From assembly GCA_003194525.1 (NCBI GenBank), contig NBIV01000020.1, forward strand, positions 310,001 through 374,000: a stretch of 64,000 nucleotides of DNA, read 5' to 3'. Shown here one piece after another: positions 42,032 to 52,839 of the stretch. Source of the stretch: Gracilariopsis chorda (lineage: Eukaryota > Rhodophyta > Florideophyceae > Gracilariales > Gracilariaceae). The translations under genes and the position numbers were made by a program. The notes beneath the pieces are model-generated. The model worked only from the letters and a program-made list of their open reading frames with translations. It made no database searches and had not been told where the DNA came from. How positions within the stretch are numbered: position 1 is the stretch's first letter; every line of letters begins with the position of its first letter.

Positions 42032-42091
42032 ACCGGAAACGGTTCAGAACAACAAACCGGAAACGGTTCAGAGCGAGATACCGGAAACGGT
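42032..42091 (+). repeat. Tandem hairpin array in Element 2 (24-bp period)
   Basis: Three identical ACCGGAAACGGT units start at 42032, 42056 and 42080, exactly 24 bp apart. Each can fold as a 4-bp stem closed by GAAA, a GNRA-type loop. Confidence 0.8.
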
Positions 42092-42248
42092 TACAGAAGC
42101 AGGGATACTGAAGAAATTGGATCCTGGAATAGGAAGAATGAAGTGGAAAGAAGATCTCAGAAGAGAAGAAGAAGAAGCAAAGAATTACCACTAGCTGGTT
42201 GTACTAATTCACAAGTCTATCTGTCTACCGCAAGGGTCGCGGTCACCA

Positions 42249-44083
42249 TCAAATGGTTAGCCACCTGTACTGGGTCCGGCTCCGGATGAGGCTCCTGCTC
42301 CGCTGGGCGGATTGGTTGGAACTACCACCAAAGTTGGCGGCGAACGCCAGCATCTGGTCGATATCCGTCATTGCCGGAGGGAGTGGGACCCCGAACCTTT
42401 GCACGATTTGTCGAAGAGTCGCAGCTTGCGGCGGCAATACCGACCCTGGTTGCGAAAGAACATTACAGCCCGTTGGAGCTTGAGAACCTGCCACAGGTGT
42501 TGTTTCGGTCCCGCCGACAGCTATCCCACCAGGTGCTACGGCCACGAGCGGCGCAGACGACCCAATGGGTAATTCAGGCTCCTCCGTCACTGTCAGATCA
42601 TCCCAATCCACCGGAGGCTGGTACTCATCGTGGAACACGAACCCTTGCGGGTGACCTACGGGAACCGAGATTGGTTGGCTCAACATCCCCACGGCATGAG
42701 CTTGGGAAACAACGCTACCCTCCCAAGGGTCATAGTACACGAAGTTCCTAGCCCTGGGATGCCTGCCATCCGGTGAACGGTCCACGCCCGTGGAGTCGCC
42801 TACCCCTTCGGGTTGATGAGTCCAGGGGACCAATTCCCAGTTGAGATTGTCAATGACCTCCAAAATGGAATTGACTTCAGCGACATTCGCTCCGGATCCC
42901 AATGGGAGAGACAGGTTCAGATGACGGAGGACAGCCCGAAGGAACGGGGGAATATACTAGATTCGGTAGTGTCGATACGCATCCTGAAGGAGATGTACCG
43001 CTACGCGGGCTGCCCATTCCACCGAAACGAGAGACCAGTATCCAGACTGTGGATCGTTGATCAAATGAGACCCTACATAGTATATGCATGGGGGAAGCTC
43101 AGCGTAACACCCACGGGGTACTTCTACTTTGGCCCACCAATGTGGTAAAGAGGCGAAGCTAGAGGCCCGCGTTGCGGTACGGAGTCGTTCGGCTTCCACA
43201 TGTAGATACGGAATCAACAGCCCGAATCGGGAACGTGCTTTTCGCTCGTAGCGAACGACGCGCTCGAAGTCCCGCTGAACCGGTGAGTGCGGGATGTATC
43301 GGAATTCTGCCTTGATCAAGGGACGGCTCCACAGCAGCATATCACGTGACATAGACAGTCCGTTACCCCGGAAGTCCTCGGCAGGGAAAGTTGATAACGC
43401 TTCTCCATAGGAGACCTCACCGTAGGTTCGGTAATACGAGACGTCGTAGTGTATTCCCGGAGGGACAAGGTGTTCATTCCGAGTTCGGTTCACACGCATG
43501 TACGCGAGACGCGTCATCGCTGCACGAGCGGCATCCAGGCTCTCTCCACGACGGCGGACAATGTCTTGAGGATCAACCGCAATGCGGGCTCGCCAGCCCC
43601 GGAGTCTACAAGGGCACGCGGAATCCTGCCAGGGAGCATGCCATCCTCGACATAGGAATCGATGAGTTCGTCATCCCTCACCGCCATGGGATGGAGCCAC
43701 GTGGCCCGGGAAAAGATGAACGGATCCATTGATGGACTTCTCGCGTCAAGCGATTCCTTGGCAATCCACCCTCGCGGGTTCGCTGTCAACGGCATCGCCT
43801 GCTCGGAATTCCAAGCGACGGCGGCGACATCCAACTGTGGAGCTACAGAACCACCCAGTGTCGGGAGAGGGTTGGAAGGAAACCCAGGAGGGTCGTCAGT
43901 GAGAGGGGCTTGTGAGGAGGAACTTCCCAAGGGATTGATATGGAACGGCTGCACTCCTGAGACAGGAGAGTGTGCGTTGGCAGATGTGTGTATATCCGGA
44001 GGCGGAAGATGCTCGGAAGACTAGGAAGGCGGTTGGTGCGTGTGCTGAACCGAGATGTCCGGTGAATCCATGATGGGAGTCAT
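42249..44083 (-). pseudogene. Antisense ORF of Element 2 (about 610 codons, with frameshift and stops)
   Basis: Counterpart of the antisense frame in Element 1. It starts at ATG 44083 (MTPIMDSPDIS), directly preceded by TATATA on this strand. There is an in-frame TAG near 44021, a frameshift near 43515 and a stop at 42957; otherwise the protein is colinear with the Element 1 copy. Shared blocks: AEFRYIPHSPVQRDFERV, EVPRGCYAELPPCIYY, NDPQSGYWSLV, NWELVPW and YQPPVDWDD. The C-terminal part (LRQIVQRFGVPLPPAM, DIDQMLAFAANF) is open here. No known domain, signal peptide or membrane segment is seen. Confidence 0.72.
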
Positions 44084-44142
44084 ACTATATATACGTTTTC
44101 GCGTCACGTGAAATCCCGCGTCATGGTGTGGCTTTCCCGGCT

Positions 44143-44156
44143 TAAAGAGGAGGAGA
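44143..44156 (+). other. Polypurine tract of Element 2
   Basis: TAAAGAGGAGGAGA directly precedes the 3' LTR. Confidence 0.7.
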
Positions 44157-45113
44157 TGTGGAGCAACGCTTTCCCGTCGGTTGGGATTTGTTCCTATTCA
44201 TAGGAGTATCCACTGGTGGATTGGTTCGATACCTCATTTATAAGTTGATTTCTCGCGGGATAGCGATGAGGTGGCACTTGAGGGACCTGGACAGGTATTA
44301 CTAGTCGCATTCTGGTGACAGATGGTACGCTGTACGCGTGTGGTAATTTCGGTTCCAATTTTGGATATTTGATTCTATGGTTATCGCCACTTGTGGCCCA
44401 GAAAGTGGTAACTCCACGTGTATGGACCTCAAGAGGTGTGCACCAAATTAGTTAATTTATTTAGATTATTTTGGTACAAACCTACTTAGGTACTCACGGC
44501 TTCGCCGTCAGCACCACCAGTAAATGGTAACCTTGGTTCTCTTTCGAGATATACTCTTTGCAGAGTAAGGCTCTGGTAAGAAAGACCCTCGTAGGGATTA
44601 CGACTCCTCGCGGAGAGTATCCACGAGTGGATTCCGTCTACCATCCCCTTGGGAACATTCAGGCGTCACTACTGCTACAGTATCACCGTGTTCGGTATTG
44701 GTTATTTGTTCCACTGTCAGTCTTGGATTCCGCCCCAGTATTGGGTTCTTCGTCGTGGTCTTTCCCACATTCCCGTTTGGGATTCGTTCTTTATTTTGCT
44801 TCGCCCCGTTGCCGGGTCTGTTGCCGCGTGTAGCACGCCCCGTCACCGGTTCTCTTGGGTTTTCCCTTTTTCCTTTTGCTTTCCTTCACAGGATATCGTG
44901 TCATTATACACTCACGTGTGTACCATCCGTTCCTGGAGTTTACCCTTTTACTGGGCCATTCCCGAACCTCTGCAGGTATAGCCAGAACCACGTTGGTCTT
45001 ACAAGCCAGCCTTTACGTGGCGCAGAGGGCTCTCTCAACTGAGACACCATCCCATAGGGAGCGAGGTCTCGAACACCTTGAGGGCACTTTCCGCTTCCGG
45101 GTTTTGCTCTACA
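44157..45113 (+). repeat. 3' LTR of Element 2
   Basis: 957 bp, TGTGGAGCAACG to CTCTACA, then the CTCCA target duplication. Confidence 0.93.
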
Positions 45114-45118
45114 CTCCA

Positions 45119-45239
45119 CGGCTTTCTTCGTCTTCACTTTCCCAATCGTAGCCCTCTTCGGGGTTGTAGTAAAATAGCCCTAAGGTCAGATGACTGGCAA
45201 GCTGGACAGCCGAAGTGATGGGTGAAGGACCAGAGCACT
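45119..45239 (-). pseudogene. Unknown acidic ORF split by Element 2 (upstream half)
   Basis: Open on the minus strand for about 40 codons and in phase with 33101-33374 once Element 2 is removed. Contains YYNPEEGYDWESEDEE. Its upstream end is lost in sequence belonging to the next element. Confidence 0.4.
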
Positions 45240-45694
45240 ACTGGCACATGTAAATATTAGCCACGTGGGTCACAGATAGTTGTGATCTGAAGTGTGACCT
45301 CTGGTGGAACTGGCACTGCAGTACAGTGCACTGTAGAATAATGTAGTATTTTGTTTAAATTTTTTGTAGTAGCTATTGGTAGTGTAGAGCGTCTCGCCGA
45401 CTATAATAGTTGGCTCGAGTGCAGCCGGTCACTGAGGAGTAAAGGTAAGCGCCACCTTCGCCCTCTAGTCGCCCCCAAGCTTCCAGCGGACACAGGCTTT
45501 CAAGCCATCGTTACGAGTGCGCCCGACTTGTAGGGACCTGAGATAATGCTCGCCCATTGGGTCTGCACGTCAGAAGGTGCCCACGAAAAAAATATACCCC
45601 AGTGGACTGTCACCTTAGTGGCTGGTACTCTGCTGCCGCTACCCCTAGTAGGTACTACTTCCCCATTTGGCCAGTGGACTAGTATTCTACTACA
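45240..45694 (+). repeat. Probable 5' LTR remnant of Element 3
   Basis: Non-coding sequence ending CTACTACA, immediately followed by TC and a primer-binding-type TGGTCTCCCGACC. The left boundary is uncertain, somewhere in 45180-45330. Confidence 0.5.
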
Positions 45695-45696
45695 TC

Positions 45697-45714
45697 TGGT
45701 CTCCCGACCTAGAA
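45697..45714 (+). other. Primer-binding site of Element 3
   Basis: TGGTCTCCCGACCTAGAA, the cleanest copy of the site also seen after the LTRs of Elements 1 and 2. Confidence 0.6.
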
Positions 45715-45777
45715 CCCTACAAGGACAGCCGTTTGGAATCTTAAGGCCGACAGATACGGGAAGATCTATAGAACCTC

Positions 45778-46257
45778 TTGCCATGCGGGTGTTGTGGATA
45801 CCAGGGGACGCGCCAGACCCCTGGCAAAGGGCGAAGTGCCCATCCGGTCGTGTCGCAGACCAATACGGACTCAGCCTATGGACACTCTGAAACTGCAGAC
45901 GCACTCGCACTGAGCTTCTCCTCGGCCCCATCTGGTGTACCATTGGTTCTGGCCTCAGGGACGACCACACCATCTGCTCCGGCTACTCCAAAATTTTCTC
46001 CAGTGGCCCCGCGGAAGGATATTTTTGCGAAGTGCAATCAGCTGTGTTTCATATGCCTGTACACGGCCCGCCAATGTGACTGCGTCACATTTATGCGCGA
46101 GGACATTCGTAAGGCCTTCATGGCCCGTAGAGAGGAGAACTACCGGGTTCGCCGCGCGGAAGGCTATTACCGAAGCCCAATTAGCCAGACGAACATAGGG
46201 ACTCCGGGGAGTTCAAAGTACGTAACACCCCTTACGACCCCCGTGCAGCAACCTTAG
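45778..46257 (+). pseudogene. gag remnant of Element 3
   Basis: A frame of 159 codons. The first part is Ser/Ala/Pro-rich; then comes a Cys cluster (CNQLCFICLYTARQCDC) at the place of the nucleocapsid knuckle, without its His, and a basic stretch MARREENYRVRRAEGYY. It is diverged from the gag of Elements 1 and 2, so this is a different subfamily, and decayed. Confidence 0.5.
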
Positions 46258-46589
46258 GTCAATATGCTGGACGAGCCTGCCGATGCGGTCGAGCACCATG
46301 ACTATCAGAACCATTCCATGGCACTGGAGGAACAGAAAAACGACCGCAGGGACGCATAGAGTCGTGCAGTTCCTCTAACATCAACTGCCTCAGTACGCCG
46401 GATTGGAAGACCTGAGAGGAGAAGACGAAGTTAGAACCCAAGGACGGAAATTATCGGGAATCCAGTCAGGCATACGCCGTAGACCAGTGAGAGGACCTTC
46501 AGGACGCATTATGTGTCCTACAGAAGGAGAACTATATAGTACACAGGACCCTTGGACTGCAAACGAACACCACGCGGACTTTCACTGCC

Positions 46590-48270
46590 GTGTTGGACAC
46601 GGGTTCAGGGCCAAAGCTGGTACATCCCAAGGTCTCACCGTTGGGCTGGGAGAGAATGCTGCAGGAAAGGAAGTCGCCAAGGGTGACGGACGCGTCGCGC
46701 CGACCAATGGATATCCGCGTGGTCATCCCACTTTACATCCAATTGGGTCACCTGAAGATCAGGACTTGGTTTCTTGTATGTCCGGACCTGGGGGCAGAGG
46801 GTATCCTAGAGGCGAGTTTCATTGATAGATATGTAAAAGCTATCTATCCTGGTCAAAGGAAAGTTGCACTCCATCGAGGACCTCCATTGGTCATTGTTGG
46901 AGCACGCCTCGGACCCGAAGCCGCCCCCTCAAGACAGCGGTTCCCCAAGCGAACGGTGTCCAATTAAGTACGCTTGACCAAGGCGATAGTAATACCGCCG
47001 ATGACCCAAGTGGCGCCCGCTGCTGTGTACGAATCTTCAAATCTTGTGTCTTTGCAGAATCACCCCAAGTTGGTCACGAAGCATTTATCGTTGATGGCCA
47101 ATGGAGTGATGAATGTTGTACCCAATAGGCCATTCGTGGTTACGATGAGCATTTTCCGCAATAAACCCACCAGGCCGCCCAAAGGTACGGTAGTTGGCAT
47201 TACCCTACCTGCTCCAGCGGCCATCATGGAGGTTCAGCTCAGAAACCTACCGTCGAGTAGAGAATCAGTGGGCAACTTGGAGAACGAAGTTAACCTCGGT
47301 GAGGATTTCGAGCCCTATTGGAAACAGGTCATTGACCTCCTGAACGACTTTGCCGGAATGTGGAGTGGCAAACTGGGACAGATAGATGCGACGAAACACC
47401 GCATCGACCTCAAGGATGGAGCAACGCCGCAGTACCTGTACCCGTATAGGACAGGCCTGAAAGGAAGAGAAATAGTGGCAAAAGAGATGGAGAAGGTGCG
47501 GAACGCCGTAGTATTTTAATGTGCCCCACCAAATGAGGCCGAATGGGCAAGCCCTTTTGTCCTTGTGGCCAAGGAAGATGGTACCGTACGGTTTTGTATT
47601 GATTAACGTAAGCTCAATGCAGTGACCAAGCGGGACACCAATCGTATTCTGAAAATGGATAACTGTCTTGATTTCCTGGGGGAAGCGCAATTTTTAACCA
47701 CGTTGGACGCAAATTGCGGCTACTGGCAAGCACGAATGGACAACAGGGCTAAGGCCTTGACTACCTTTACGACCCACGGGGGACTGTTCCAATTCACGCG
47801 GATGCCCCTCAGACTGATGAGCGCACCGGCGACCTTCCCGCTGGCAATGGATATCATACTAACCAGGGTCAAATGCAAGTTCGCCCTGGTCTACTTGGAT
47901 GACCTAATCATCTTTTCGAGGTCCGTTGGTGAACACTTCACTAATTTGAAGGCTATGCTAAGGTTATTCCAGCAGGCCGGTGTCACTCTAAAGCTGATGA
48001 AATGATTTTTTCTTCCTGCTCTCTGTGGACTATCGTGACCATGTGGTCTTACTTGGTAAGATCCAAGTGGCAAAAACTACTACAAAGGCTATTAGGGATG
48101 CGAAACTCTCGAGGGCGCACACGAAACTGCGATCCTTTTTAGGGCTATGCAATGTGTACCGAAGGTATGTTCCTGGGTTCGCAAAGATTGCATCTCCGCT
48201 GACCGAGATGCTCAAGAAAGAAAACCTTTCGGAATTTGATGACCTAACGGACGAGCAGTTCGAGGCTTAG
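46590..48270 (+). pseudogene. pol remnant of Element 3 (protease and reverse transcriptase)
   Basis: Pieces in order: aspartic protease MLDTGSGPKLV (46590); a linker with KHRIDLKDGATPQYLYPYR leading into RT (46974-47519); RT core 47622-48005 with TLDANCGYWQARM, RMPLRLMSAPATF and YLDDLIIF; and the RT end 48025-48270 with LRSFLGLCNVYRRYVPGFAKIASPL. Stops (for example at 47517 and 48003) and phase changes separate them. RNase H and integrase are missing; the sequence changes to an LTR-like fragment after 48297. Confidence 0.82.
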
Positions 48271-48297
48271 AGAGAAGCACCGTAGCATACGGAAAGT

Positions 48298-48724
48298 TTA
48301 ACTCTCTTGCCCATCTAAAGAAACCCATTATTCGGATTTTTATTCGAACTGTCTTGATGTTCGCCTTGTATACGGTTTATTTACCGTCAATGCCGTTAGT
48401 TTTCGTCACAAAACTCGTGACTCAGATCCCGCTTTCTTTTCCATTTACAGGGTAGCTTTCCCGCTACCCACGGCCGGTGGTCGCGCGTGCCACTAACGTG
48501 GAGACTTCACCTCTCTAGAAGACAACCACCCCCTCACACTGCTATTGCGGATACCCGATTCTTGCCTCAACCTCACTGCGCACGTTGCGACGGGTGGCCA
48601 CGGCCTTACAACCGGACATAGTCGTGCTACTCGTGGGAGGGCTCTACACGACTAGGCTCACCTCTAACGAAGAAGGATCCCGAACATCTTTCGGTGCACT
48701 CCCGCTTCCGAGCATTGAGCTACA
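48298..48724 (+). repeat. LTR fragment (3' part)
   Basis: Resembles the LTR that begins at 63351: GCCCATCTAAAGAAACCCAT here against GCACATCTAAAGAGGCCCAT near 63690, then matching CCCGCTA...GCGGCCG-type and GCGGATACC...GATTCTT blocks. It ends GAGCTACA at 48724. The 5' part is absent. Confidence 0.65.
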
Positions 48725-48734
48725 GCACGGCAGC

Positions 48735-49110
48735 CAGGTAATGTGTTGGTGGGTGGGGAGAAGGGCGGCGGCGACATCACGTCAATCAAATAGTATGTGC
48801 GCTGGGGGCGGGGAGAAGAGGCGGCGGCGACAACACTGCAACCTAGTTGTATGTGCGCTGGGGGCCGGGGGTGGCGGCGGCAGCGCCGCCAGCAACCAAG
48901 TAGTATGTGTTCGGGCGGGGGAGGGGGGAGGGGGGGTTGGCGGCGGCAGGGGCGATAGCAACCAAGTGGAATTTTTGCGGGGTGACGGGGTCGAGGCAGC
49001 AGCGGCAACAGCAAGCAAGTGGTATGTATGTGAGGAGAGGGGTATCGATGGCAGTGGCAGTAGTAAAAGTAACAAAGTGGTATGTGTGCGAGGCGGGGGT
49101 AGTTTGATGG
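48735..49110 (+). repeat. G-rich tandem repeat, about 55-65 bp units
   Basis: About seven imperfect units each begin near TATGTGTGCG or TATGTGCGCTGGGGG and end with A-rich AACCAAGTGG or similar, with GGCGGCGG inside. Open frames through it are low-complexity Gly/Arg or Pro/Leu and not credible genes. A strong G-quadruplex pattern (four G-runs) lies at 48913-48936. Confidence 0.7.
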
Positions 49111-49364
49111 CTAAACCATGGCTGAAGGTTCTCCTAGGGAGGGAGGGTGGTTGACCATCGAGAAAACCACGATAAGTGCGGCAGTGGGGAGTGGGATTGG
49201 TTGACCGGCGCAACAACCACAGAGAGGGCACTTAAATGGAAAGGTTTAGGTGGTGCGACAACCAGCACCCGAGAGCGGGGAATAGGGGGAGGAAGCCGCG
49301 GTAGAAAGTGAATGAAGGGCGTAATGCCTATTAAAGTTGGTTGATAGGTTGAGAAGGTTGGTTT

Positions 49365-49600
49365 GCTAGACTTTATATATTTCATGATTTTTAAGAAGTA
49401 ATGGAAGCCCAAAAAAATATATAAACGTGTGTATAGATGAAATCATTTATTATTTAAAAGAATTTAATTAATATAATGAAGCAAAATTTATTACGAATTT
49501 TAATTTTTAGTTTTTTATAAGCTTTTTTACAAAGTCCATTAAATTTACTAAATTGAAACAAGAGAAGTCTATGTGGGAGTAAATTGTTGGTACGATAAAT
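49365..49600. other. AT-rich island
   Basis: About 235 bp with strikingly high A+T compared with everything around it, including TTATATATTTC, TTTAATTAATATAAT and several T-runs. No coding frame. It could be an organelle-derived insert, an old AT-rich repeat or a matrix-attachment-like stretch. Confidence 0.45.
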
Positions 49601-51037
49601 TACGATTGTAAGTTGTTTATGGTCGAGTTAAAACAAGCATTCTACTAGTGGTGGCGGTTTGGGCGTTGTCGGGCGCTGTCTGCCGTTTTTTCTTGATATT
49701 GGTAACGATACTTTCTGCGCCCACGGTGTTATCGATAACCGCAGGCGATGCTACCATGTAGCTATTCGCGTTGCCACTGTCTGTCCTCCCCGTCATTACG
49801 GAGAGGGCAGATCAGCGAGGGGTTTTATTAACGGCCTCCAGTTGGAACGAGTGCCTGTAAACTACGTTCCAATTGGTGGCCAGCGTAGCTCCACTCACAC
49901 ACACGTGCCTCTTCTATTGTCCCATACCGGGCGACTTTCACTTCTCACACACGTGCCTCTCCCATTGTCCCATGCCGGGCGCCTTTCCCTTCAGCTCAAT
50001 GATTCATCCCTTGGCTTTAAGGTTCCACCTTCGCTGCAAGGAAGTCGGCAAGAGACCGAGATGGTTTTAGGGAACTTTTTCGAGTGCATGCATGGATGAG
50101 GAAGGCCCAAGCACCGTTCCTTCGGAATGTCGTCCTGGTCACGTCTATGTAATGCGGACGGGTTTTTGTCACTGGCAAACTTCTAGTGTACCCTTTACCC
50201 TCGGTGCCGTTGGAAAACTGCTACATAGTGCATACATTGGTATATCAAGTTATCACAAGCCAAATGACTTTCTGGTCTGGAATTGATAGAGGAATGAGTG
50301 TAAGATACGGGTTAAAACGACAGTTTTTAACACAAAGCCAGAGCTTCTACCGTCACTCGTGCCCAAGGGTTTTGTCGTCACTCACTGGCCCAGTTGATTA
50401 GAGGTCTATCATGATGACGGCGGCAGGTCTTGTGCGACTGAAAACCTGCGCACAAGACTGGACCAGTGCTGAATGTAAACTTTAATGGTATGTGACACTA
50501 GTAGCTGCAATATTGCTTCGCTTTCGAATACATCATTTCGAAGCGTTGTAAGAGTCTGTTACAATAGGGTTAGGGCCTTCAACCCCTTTTGACATCATCT
50601 TCAGTGAAGATGAAGATTCTTCACCGCACTGCAAGTCCTGAGTTTAGGGCTAGTGTACAGCATCGCTACTGCAGTTTGCCGTGCGCCACATTCACCACGT
50701 GGCGTTTCTCCATACGATTGGTAGTAAACACTTGGCAGCCCTGATGTGGCCGGCCCAAATATAAGTGCACTGCCTCGAGCAGCACGAGCATTCACTTCGG
50801 TACAGGCGCTGTTCTGATCCTGCTTTCACACCTTCACCTCCTTGTCACTCGCGAGAAAACGGTGTTATCATAAGGCCCGTGCAACCTTGGTATTCTGTAG
50901 TAACGGGTTCTTAAGAGCTAAGCTAGGCAGCATTGTGGGTATTGCTTTCTTTTCATTTGGATTCCCATCCTTTTCTTGTTTGCTTCCCCTTCGACTCACC
51001 ATCGTCTAGGAAGCAGACAGCTATTCGTCGCTTCATT
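49601..51037. other. Intergenic region upstream of the zinc transporter
   Basis: A 146-codon frame (49659-50099) is probably spurious; it covers a two-copy repeat of about 50 bp (49896-49990) containing CACACGTGCCTC and CATTGTCCCAT or CTATTGTCCCAT. The rest has only short frames. The promoter of the downstream transporter should lie near 50600-51037; no clear motif. Confidence 0.4.
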
Positions 51038-52495
51038 ATGCCTTTGCACAATCATTTTTTCGCCTACGACGACCCAAGCGACGGCGATGACAACGATTCT
51101 GCGGCAAGGGTTCTGTCCCAGCCACGCACAGCTTCCGATAGGCACGCCACAGAGACAGACTCACTATTACCTAGACCAGCTTCAGCCCCAGCGATTGACA
51201 CTGAGAGCGAAACGCGGACTCTTGTTTATGCATGTGGACTCACGACTTTCTTCTTTATTGTCGAGTTAGTAGGAGGCCATTTAGCACGTTCCCTGGCCAT
51301 AATGTCAGATGCAGCACACCTTCTCTCTGACCTGGCTGGATTCGTAATATCGTTGATAGCTGTCTCAGTTTCTCGCTTGCCACCTAACGCTCATATGAGT
51401 TTTGGTTTCGCTCGAGCCGAGGTTCTTGGTGCATTTGTTTCAATACTTTTCATATGGGCACTTACAATGGTGTTGGTCGTTTTTGCTATTGAGAGACTGT
51501 TTAATCCACAACCAGTTCATGGCCCCCTCATGCTCATCTTGGGTATCATCGGTCTGCTGGTTAACCTTGTGCTAGGATTTGTACTCGGACACGGCCATTC
51601 TCATGATCATGGTCACAGTCATGGAGAGCATCATCACCATGACCATCACGTCCGCAACGATTTTATTCCGAACCACGTTTCGTTGAACGAGACGGGAAAA
51701 GGTATTCAACGACTGAACGATTTAGAGAACGGTTACATGTTTACTGGCGATGATCACTACTCCAGCGAGAGCAATGATAAGGACCAACACGCCCATGAAC
51801 ATGAATACGGCCACGAACACGACCATGAGCATGACATTGGGAATGGACATAGCGATCACAGACCTAACGGCTTTCACAAAGACCGTAAAGGCATCAACCA
51901 CAAATCCAGCTCCTCTCAAGGCACGGCCCACCGCGGACCAGTCGCTCATAAAGAACAAAGGTCTGCCAATCTCAGGGCTGCGTACCTCCATGTTCTTGGT
52001 GACGCTTTACAAAACGTCGGAGTCATTGTCGCAGCTATTGTCATGACGTTCAAACCTTCGTGGACTTTCATCGACCCTCTTTGCACCCTGTTGTTTGCCG
52101 TCATAGTTCTTATGACAACCAAGAATCTTGCGAGAGAAACAATGACCGTGCTGATGGAAGGTACTCCGGGGTCGTTGAAGCTCGATGACATTCATGCGAA
52201 GCTTCTTACGCTTGATGGTGTTAGCAAGGTTGGTGATTTACATGTATGGTCAATCACGTCCAGGAGACCGGCACTCAGCGTTCACCTGTATAAGGAAAAC
52301 GTGTCGGCTGGACATGATGTTGTGAAAGATGCGCAGAAGATGCTTGCCGAGGACTTTGGAATTTCTCATGCAACCATTCAGGTCAACTGTGAGACTGTCG
52401 AGTGCTGTGATGAAGTTATGGCTTTTGCAGAAGATCCCCTAAAGAATGACTGTGTCTCTTACAGGCCTCAAAATGGAAAAACGAGTTCCGTATGA
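51038..52495 (+). CDS. Zinc transporter, cation diffusion facilitator family (SLC30/ZnT-MTP1 type)
   Basis: This protein has 485 residues from ATG 51038; the frame upstream reaches only a TTG. Six predicted membrane helices: TM1 begins at TLVYACGLTTFFFIVELVGG. TM2 carries SDAAHLLSDL with metal ligands His94 and Asp98. TM5 carries HVLGDALQNVG with His318 and Asp322. The HxxxD/HxxxD pair is the zinc-selective site of ZnT/MTP1. The cytosolic loop between TM4 and TM5 is long and has two His-rich tracts (about 185-205 and 250-275), as in ZnT2/3/4 and plant vacuolar MTP1. The C-terminal cytosolic domain (GVSKVGDLHVWSITS, HATIQVNCE) is complete. It is expected to export zinc into vacuole or vesicles in exchange for protons. 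It converges with the DUF255 gene, 344 bp away. Confidence 0.94.
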   Translation: MPLHNHFFAYDDPSDGDDNDSAARVLSQPRTASDRHATETDSLLPRPASAPAIDTESETRTLVYACGLTTFFFIVELVGGHLARSLAIMSDAAHLLSDLAGFVISLIAVSVSRLPPNAHMSFGFARAEVLGAFVSILFIWALTMVLVVFAIERLFNPQPVHGPLMLILGIIGLLVNLVLGFVLGHGHSHDHGHSHGEHHHHDHHVRNDFIPNHVSLNETGKGIQRLNDLENGYMFTGDDHYSSESNDKDQHAHEHEYGHEHDHEHDIGNGHSDHRPNGFHKDRKGINHKSSSSQGTAHRGPVAHKEQRSANLRAAYLHVLGDALQNVGVIVAAIVMTFKPSWTFIDPLCTLLFAVIVLMTTKNLARETMTVLMEGTPGSLKLDDIHAKLLTLDGVSKVGDLHVWSITSRRPALSVHLYKENVSAGHDVVKDAQKMLAEDFGISHATIQVNCETVECCDEVMAFAEDPLKNDCVSYRPQNGKTSSV

Positions 52496-52839
52496 CGGCA
52501 ATATGCATTAGCTCGTCACTGGACGGTGCAGGGTGCGAGGTTAAGATTCTGCGCTCTCACACAGGTTAGTGACATTCGCTGCATGTGAAGAGCTGATGTC
52601 TTCAAGACTATGCTTCGGATTAATTTTCCTTTTGCGGGGAAAGGCGCGCTACGGAAAGCAGCCGCTTTTCGAAAGAAATAGCATAAGTTAGACAATACTT
52701 CTGGGGAAATTCACACTTCTGTAACTTCATTATCATAGGACAATCAGATTGATTCCGCATTCCCCACCTAACGGAATGTGCTATACAGCTGACGGAGGAC
52801 CCGGATTGCGGACGGAGAGGCCTGCGTCGCTTGATGGAT
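52496..52839. other. Convergent intergenic region
   Basis: 3' UTR space of the zinc transporter and the DUF255 gene. No gene-like frame or repeat seen. Confidence 0.5.

Larger units (their letters stand above)
33375..45113 (+). mobile_element. Element 2: Ty3/gypsy LTR retrotransposon, same family as Element 1
   Basis: An 11.7-kb element flanked by the target duplication CTCCA (33370-33374 and 45114-45118). It has the same order of parts as Element 1 with a different pattern of damage: protease and RT are in one frame, but pol has at least five premature stops and gag has frameshifts. Both LTRs are 957 bp and differ at only scattered positions. The LTR sequence is related to, but clearly diverged from, that of Element 1, so these are two subfamilies. 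Confidence 0.93.

Noticed and set aside
42032-42091. CRISPR-like array
   Set aside because: Exact spacing of short repeats was considered, but the units are 12 bp, spacers are nearly repeats themselves, and it lies inside a eukaryotic retroelement. It is a tandem hairpin array.
48585-49154. Gly-rich 189-codon frame
   Set aside because: Starts in an LTR fragment and continues through G-rich tandem repeats; low complexity only.
49659-50099. 146-codon frame
   Set aside because: Contains a two-copy DNA repeat and no domain; no support as a gene.
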